From Flavobacterium sp. CF108 (GTDB lineage Bacteria > Bacteroidota > Bacteroidia > Flavobacteriales > Flavobacteriaceae), in NCBI RefSeq assembly GCF_900129795.1, contig NZ_FQWW01000002.1:620001-684000 (forward strand): 64,000 nt of DNA. The letters run 5' to 3'. Position 1 is the first letter of the stretch. Every line of letters begins with the position of its first letter. Shown piece by piece: positions 60,954 through 64,000 of the stretch. The position numbers and the translations under genes are program-made. Below the pieces are notes generated by a model. That model had not been told where the DNA came from. It made no database searches and was given only the letters and a program-made list of their open reading frames with translations.

Positions 60954-61222
60954 CACAGGGATTGAGAAAGCTAAATACAACCCTTATAAAAAAGGAAGCA
61001 CTGGGACTAATAAAGCTTGTTTGTTCCCATAAAAGACAAAGCATAAGGGATTGATTCTGCTGAAATGTAACCCTAAAAAAAACAGAGCACTGGGACTAAT
61101 AAAGCTAGTTTGTACCCATAAAAAACAAAGCACAGGGATTGATTCTGCTGAAATGTAACCCTAAAAAAAAAACAGAGCACTGGGATTTATAAAGCTAGTT
61201 TGTTCCCATGAAAGACAAAGCT
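60954..61222 (+). repeat. Three tandem 89-90-bp repeat units
   Basis: Units at 60954-61043, 61044-61132 and 61133-61222. Each has a Y part (AGGGATTGATTCTGCTGAAA...AACCCT, hairpin AGGG/CCCT) and an X part (GCACTGGGACTAATAAAGCT...GTTTGT-CCCATAA, hairpin TGGGA/TCCCA). Units 2 and 3 are nearly identical, apart from the A run length; unit 1 has a diverged Y part. The X parts start at 60998, 61087 and 61177. Confidence 0.92.
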
Positions 61223-61394
61223 ACAGAGTGATAAAATCTGTGTCAATAATTTTATAAAATGGTATGGATTCTCAATTTTGGGTAAATTGAGAATCACCAT
61301 TTTATAAATTTTCTTGTTTATAGATGATATTCTTAAAAAAGAAAAAACTTCCAAAAAAAAAATAGCCGACAAATATTTGTCGGCTATTTTTTTA
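60956..61394 (+). ncRNA. Putative structured small RNA with internal repeats
   Basis: No coding frame with plausible content occurs on either strand in 60836-61410. The plus strand has a -7 box (60943-60950), three repeat units that can each form two hairpins, then a large hairpin (arms ~61250-61277 and ~61285-61309, GATTCTCAATTT / AAATTGAGAATC plus TTTATAAAATGGT / ACCATTTTATAAA with a 3-base bulge), and a strong terminator at 61357-61394. I could match it to no known RNA class; family and function are unknown. Confidence 0.5.
61357..61394. terminator. Strong bidirectional terminator after atpG
   Basis: Perfect 28-base palindrome AATAGCCGACAAAT / ATTTGTCGGCTATT (61361-61388) flanked by A and T runs. 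It ends the minus-strand ATP synthase operon and the putative plus-strand RNA. Confidence 0.92.
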
Positions 61395-61410
61395 TTTATT
61401 GATGAACTTC

Positions 61411-62271
61411 TTATCCATTCAAAGCTTCTGCTCCACCAACAATCTCTAAGATTTCGTTTGTAATTGCAGCTTGACGTGCTTTGTTGTAAGTTAATTTCAA
61501 TTGGTTTCTTAATTCTGTTGCGTTGTCAGTTGCTTTGTGCATAGCTGTCATACGCGCACCATGCTCAGAAGCAAATGAATCGCGAATACCTTTGTATAAT
61601 TGTGTTTTTAAAGACTTTGGAATTAAAGTCAAAACAATTTCTTCTTTTGAAGGTTCGAAAATATAATCTCCCGCAGAAACTGCAGCATCAGTTTTAATAG
61701 GTGCTAAAGGCAAAAACTGCTCTGTTTGAACAATTTGAGTTGCAGCATTTTTAAATTGATTGTAGATTAATTCGATTCTGTCATATTCTCCAGATAAGAA
61801 TTTTTCAGTCAAATTATCAGCAATTCCAGCAACATTCTCGAAAGTTAAATGATCAAAAATTGCATTATGATGACCGTGAACTTTATGCGTTTTAGTTAAA
61901 GCATCATTTCCTTTTTTACCAATAGCAAAAACGTCAACTTGTTTTCCTGCATAAAAATCGGTACGATTCTTAACCTCTTTAATAACATTTGAATTGAATG
62001 CACCACATAAACCTCTGTTTGAAGTTATAGCTACAAGCAATACTTTTTTTACTTCACGTTGAGTTGTGTAATCTCCTCCAACTTCACCTTCAAGTGTAGC
62101 AGAAAGATTTTGTAATAACTCTGTTAATTTCTCGGCATAAGGGCGCATTGCAGTGATTGCATCTTGTGCTTTCTTAAGCTTTGCTGCAGAAACCATTTTC
62201 ATTGCCGATGTAATTTGCATCGTCGATGAAACGGAAGTAATTCTATTACGGATTTCCTTTAAATTTGCCAT
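61411..62271 (-). CDS. atpG: ATP synthase F1 gamma subunit
   Basis: A 286-residue central stalk subunit. MANLKEIRNRITSVSSTMQITSAMKMVSAAKLKKAQ and the C-terminal RMTAMHKATDNATELRNQLKLTYNKARQAAITNEILEIVGGAEAL are the two coiled-coil helices; the Rossmann-like middle carries TSNRGLCGAFNSNV. It lies downstream of atpA across a 90-base gap with a hairpin and is followed by a terminator, so the operon ends here. In this lineage atpD and atpC lie elsewhere. Confidence 0.97.
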   Translation of the reverse strand: MANLKEIRNRITSVSSTMQITSAMKMVSAAKLKKAQDAITAMRPYAEKLTELLQNLSATLEGEVGGDYTTQREVKKVLLVAITSNRGLCGAFNSNVIKEVKNRTDFYAGKQVDVFAIGKKGNDALTKTHKVHGHHNAIFDHLTFENVAGIADNLTEKFLSGEYDRIELIYNQFKNAATQIVQTEQFLPLAPIKTDAAVSAGDYIFEPSKEEIVLTLIPKSLKTQLYKGIRDSFASEHGARMTAMHKATDNATELRNQLKLTYNKARQAAITNEILEIVGGAEALNG

Positions 62272-62300
62272 TTGTCGATTAAAAAATGTGACAATTTGAA

Positions 62301-62347
62301 AATTAGATAATTAGAATACTGTTAAGACGTTTTCTAATTATCTAATT
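62301..62347. repeat. Inverted repeat between atpA and atpG
   Basis: Perfect 16-base stem AATTAGATAATTAGAA (62301-62316) / TTCTAATTATCTAATT (62332-62347) with a 15-base loop. A further AATTCTCTAATTAG copy follows near the atpA stop. No T tract follows, so it is more likely an mRNA processing or stability hairpin, or a dispersed repeat, than a terminator. Confidence 0.8.
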
Positions 62348-62361
62348 GACCAATTCTCTAA

Positions 62362-63939
62362 TTAGATATATTTTGCTGAAATTTCTTTTGCTGCTTTTTC
62401 GATAACATCAGTAATGTTGTCATCTAACTTACCAGCTTTCAACGCGTTAAGCGTATCTTTATGTTTGCTGTTTAAGTAAGCTAAGAAATCAGCTTCAAAT
62501 TCTTTTACTTTATTTACAGGAACACTTTTCAATAAGTTTTTAGAACCAGCGTAAATAATAGCAACTTGGTTTTCAACAGGATAAGGATCATTTAAACCTT
62601 GTTTCAAGATTTCAACGTTTCTTCTTCCTTTTTCAATTACGTTTAATGTAACTGAATCCAAGTCAGAACCAAATTTAGCGAAAGCTTCTAATTCACGGAA
62701 TTGAGCCTGGTCTAATTTTAAAGTTCCTGAAACTTTTTTCATTGATTTAATTTGAGCATTACCTCCAACACGAGATACAGAGATACCTACGTTAATAGCA
62801 GGACGAACTCCAGAGTTGAACAAATCTCCATCAAGGAAAATCTGACCATCTGTAATCGAGATTACGTTTGTTGGGATATATGCAGAAACGTCACCAGCCT
62901 GAGTTTCGATAATTGGTAAAGCAGTTAATGAACCACCACCTTTTACGATAGACTTGATAGAATCTGGTAAGTCGTTCATGCTTTTAGCAATTCCGTCATC
63001 AGCAATTACTTTACAAGCACGCTCTAATAAACGAGAGTGTAAGTAGAAAACGTCTCCAGGGTAAGCCTCACGTCCCGGTGGTCTTCTTAATAAAAGAGAA
63101 ACCTCACGGTAAGCAACAGCTTGTTTAGATAAATCATCATACACAATAAGTGCCGGACGACCTGAATCTCTAAAGTATTCTCCAATTGCAGCACCTGCGA
63201 AAGGAGCATAAACTTGCATTGGAGCTGGATCAGAAGCATTTGCCGCAACAATAACTGTATAAGCCATTGCTCCTTTTTCTTCTAACATTTTTGCAATTCC
63301 TGCTACTGTTGACGCTTTTTGCCCAATTGCAACATATATACAGAATACAGGTTTTCCTGCATCGTAAAATTCTTTTTGATTTAAGATTGTATCGATACAA
63401 ACAGTTGATTTACCTGTTTGACGGTCACCAATAACAAGCTCACGTTGTCCACGTCCAACCGGGATCATAGCATCTACTGCTTTTACTCCTGTTTGTAATG
63501 GCTCAGTTACTGGCTGACGGAAAATAACTCCAGGAGCTTTTCTTTCTAATGGCATTTCGTATAAAGTTCCTTCAATTGGTCCTTTACCGTCAATCGGAAG
63601 ACCAAGAGTATTAACCACACGTCCAACCATTTGCTCACCTACTTTAAGAGAAGCAATACGTTGTGTTCTTTTTGCAGTTGATCCTTCTTTGATTCCAGTT
63701 GATGGTCCTAAAAGTACCACACCAACATTGTCTTCTTCAAGGTTTAATACAATAGCTTCAAGTCCGTTATCAAATTCAACTAACTCACCGTATTGTACAT
63801 TAGATAGCCCGTAAATACGAGCAATACCGTCTCCAACTTGAAGTACCGTTCCTACTTCCTCTAGCGTAGCACCAGATTCAAAACCTTCTACTTGCTTTCT
63901 TAATATTGCTGAAATTTCAGCAGGTTTGATTTCCGCCAT
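62362..63939 (-). CDS. atpA: ATP synthase F1 alpha subunit
   Basis: A 525-residue F1 subunit with the nucleotide-binding P-loop [31 protein letters not shown], the catalytic-face [42 protein letters not shown] and the C-terminal [11 protein letters not shown]. Length is normal for Bacteroidota. It starts at ATG 63939 and is followed by atpG on the same strand. It is the noncatalytic nucleotide-binding subunit of the F-type ATP synthase at the inner membrane. Confidence 0.98.
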   Translation of the reverse strand: MAEIKPAEISAILRKQVEGFESGATLEEVGTVLQVGDGIARIYGLSNVQYGELVEFDNGLEAIVLNLEEDNVGVVLLGPSTGIKEGSTAKRTQRIASLKVGEQMVGRVVNTLGLPIDGKGPIEGTLYEMPLERKAPGVIFRQPVTEPLQTGVKAVDAMIPVGRGQRELVIGDRQTGKSTVCIDTILNQKEFYDAGKPVFCIYVAIGQKASTVAGIAKMLEEKGAMAYTVIVAANASDPAPMQVYAPFAGAAIGEYFRDSGRPALIVYDDLSKQAVAYREVSLLLRRPPGREAYPGDVFYLHSRLLERACKVIADDGIAKSMNDLPDSIKSIVKGGGSLTALPIIETQAGDVSAYIPTNVISITDGQIFLDGDLFNSGVRPAINVGISVSRVGGNAQIKSMKKVSGTLKLDQAQFRELEAFAKFGSDLDSVTLNVIEKGRRNVEILKQGLNDPYPVENQVAIIYAGSKNLLKSVPVNKVKEFEADFLAYLNSKHKDTLNALKAGKLDDNITDVIEKAAKEISAKYI

Positions 63940-63978
63940 CTTAAATTTATAATTTAGACACTTTTATGTGTAATAAAA

Positions 63979-63999
63979 CTAATTACTTAACTCTCTTTT
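63979..63999 (-). CDS. atpH: Possible C-terminal end of atpH (ATP synthase delta subunit)
   Basis: The last six codons in one minus-strand frame read KRELSN followed by a TAG at 63981-63979. A C-terminus of this type (LKREL...) is what I expect for the delta subunit, which usually precedes atpA. Only seven codons are visible, so this is weak. Confidence 0.35.
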   Translation of the reverse strand, partial: KRELSN

Positions 64000-64000
64000 T

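Noticed and set aside
60954..61222. CRISPR-like array
   Set aside because: The 90-base units follow each other without unique spacers, there are only three, and no cas genes are near.
61187..61372. Minus-strand frame of 61 codons after atpG
   Set aside because: It runs through the long hairpin, terminator and repeat array, and its composition looks random.

Overview
The window looks like a chromosomal segment of a Flavobacterium close to F. johnsoniae. It is AT-rich, its genes lack Shine-Dalgarno motifs, several promoters fit the Bacteroidota pattern TTG-N17-23-TAnnTTTG, and it contains SusC, WG-repeat, DUF4292 and DUF6934 families. Its aromatic amino acid ammonia-lyase reads, from memory, as almost identical to the F. 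johnsoniae tyrosine ammonia-lyase. I could run no database searches.

Region 1 (1-9650) handles sugars. The N-terminal half of a SusC-like TonB receptor (minus strand) faces a catalytically dead Nudix-type regulator (NrtR/AraR-like). A GntR/LacI-type regulator then diverges from galM-galK-galT, followed by a sodium/sugar symporter with its own promoter and terminator. Six copies of a 20-bp palindromic motif link the susC/Nudix region to the symporter. One of them lies between two gene ends with no obvious target.

Region 2 (9750-11260) holds small poorly known proteins. One membrane-protein gene is frameshifted in a run of seven T.

Region 3 (11245-47207) is a roughly 36-kb flexirubin (aryl polyene plus dialkylresorcinol) pigment cluster. 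Tyrosine ammonia-lyase makes the 4-coumarate starter and an AMP ligase activates it. Ketosynthases, two ACPs, a ketoreductase and three hot-dog dehydratase-like proteins build the polyene. DarA and DarB make the dialkylresorcinol. Acyltransferases, an ABC exporter, a LolA-like carrier, lipoproteins, three outer-membrane barrels and a large MMPL-PlsC fusion probably join and export the product. A halogenase/monooxygenase-like flavoprotein is divergent from the lyase. An unrelated PD-(D/E)XK nuclease-like gene sits inside the cluster.

Region 4 (47210-49920) has dusB, a DUF6934-like gene with a small partner, and a YefM-YoeB toxin-antitoxin pair with a visible operator.

Region 5 (49921-60814) is housekeeping: a MATE exporter, a lipoprotein-sorting-type ABC permease, rbfA, a CBS-domain protein, and a minus-strand run (flippase, dut, nucleotidyltransferase, TPR protein, DUF4292 lipoprotein, EnvC-like factor), then a GNAT gene.

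Region 6 (60836-61410) has no protein gene. It contains three tandem 89-90-bp units, a long hairpin and a terminator behind a good promoter, so it may encode a structured small RNA. Region 7 (61411-64000) is the ATP synthase operon (atpG, atpA, probably the end of atpH). No tRNA, rRNA, CRISPR array or insertion sequence was recognised.
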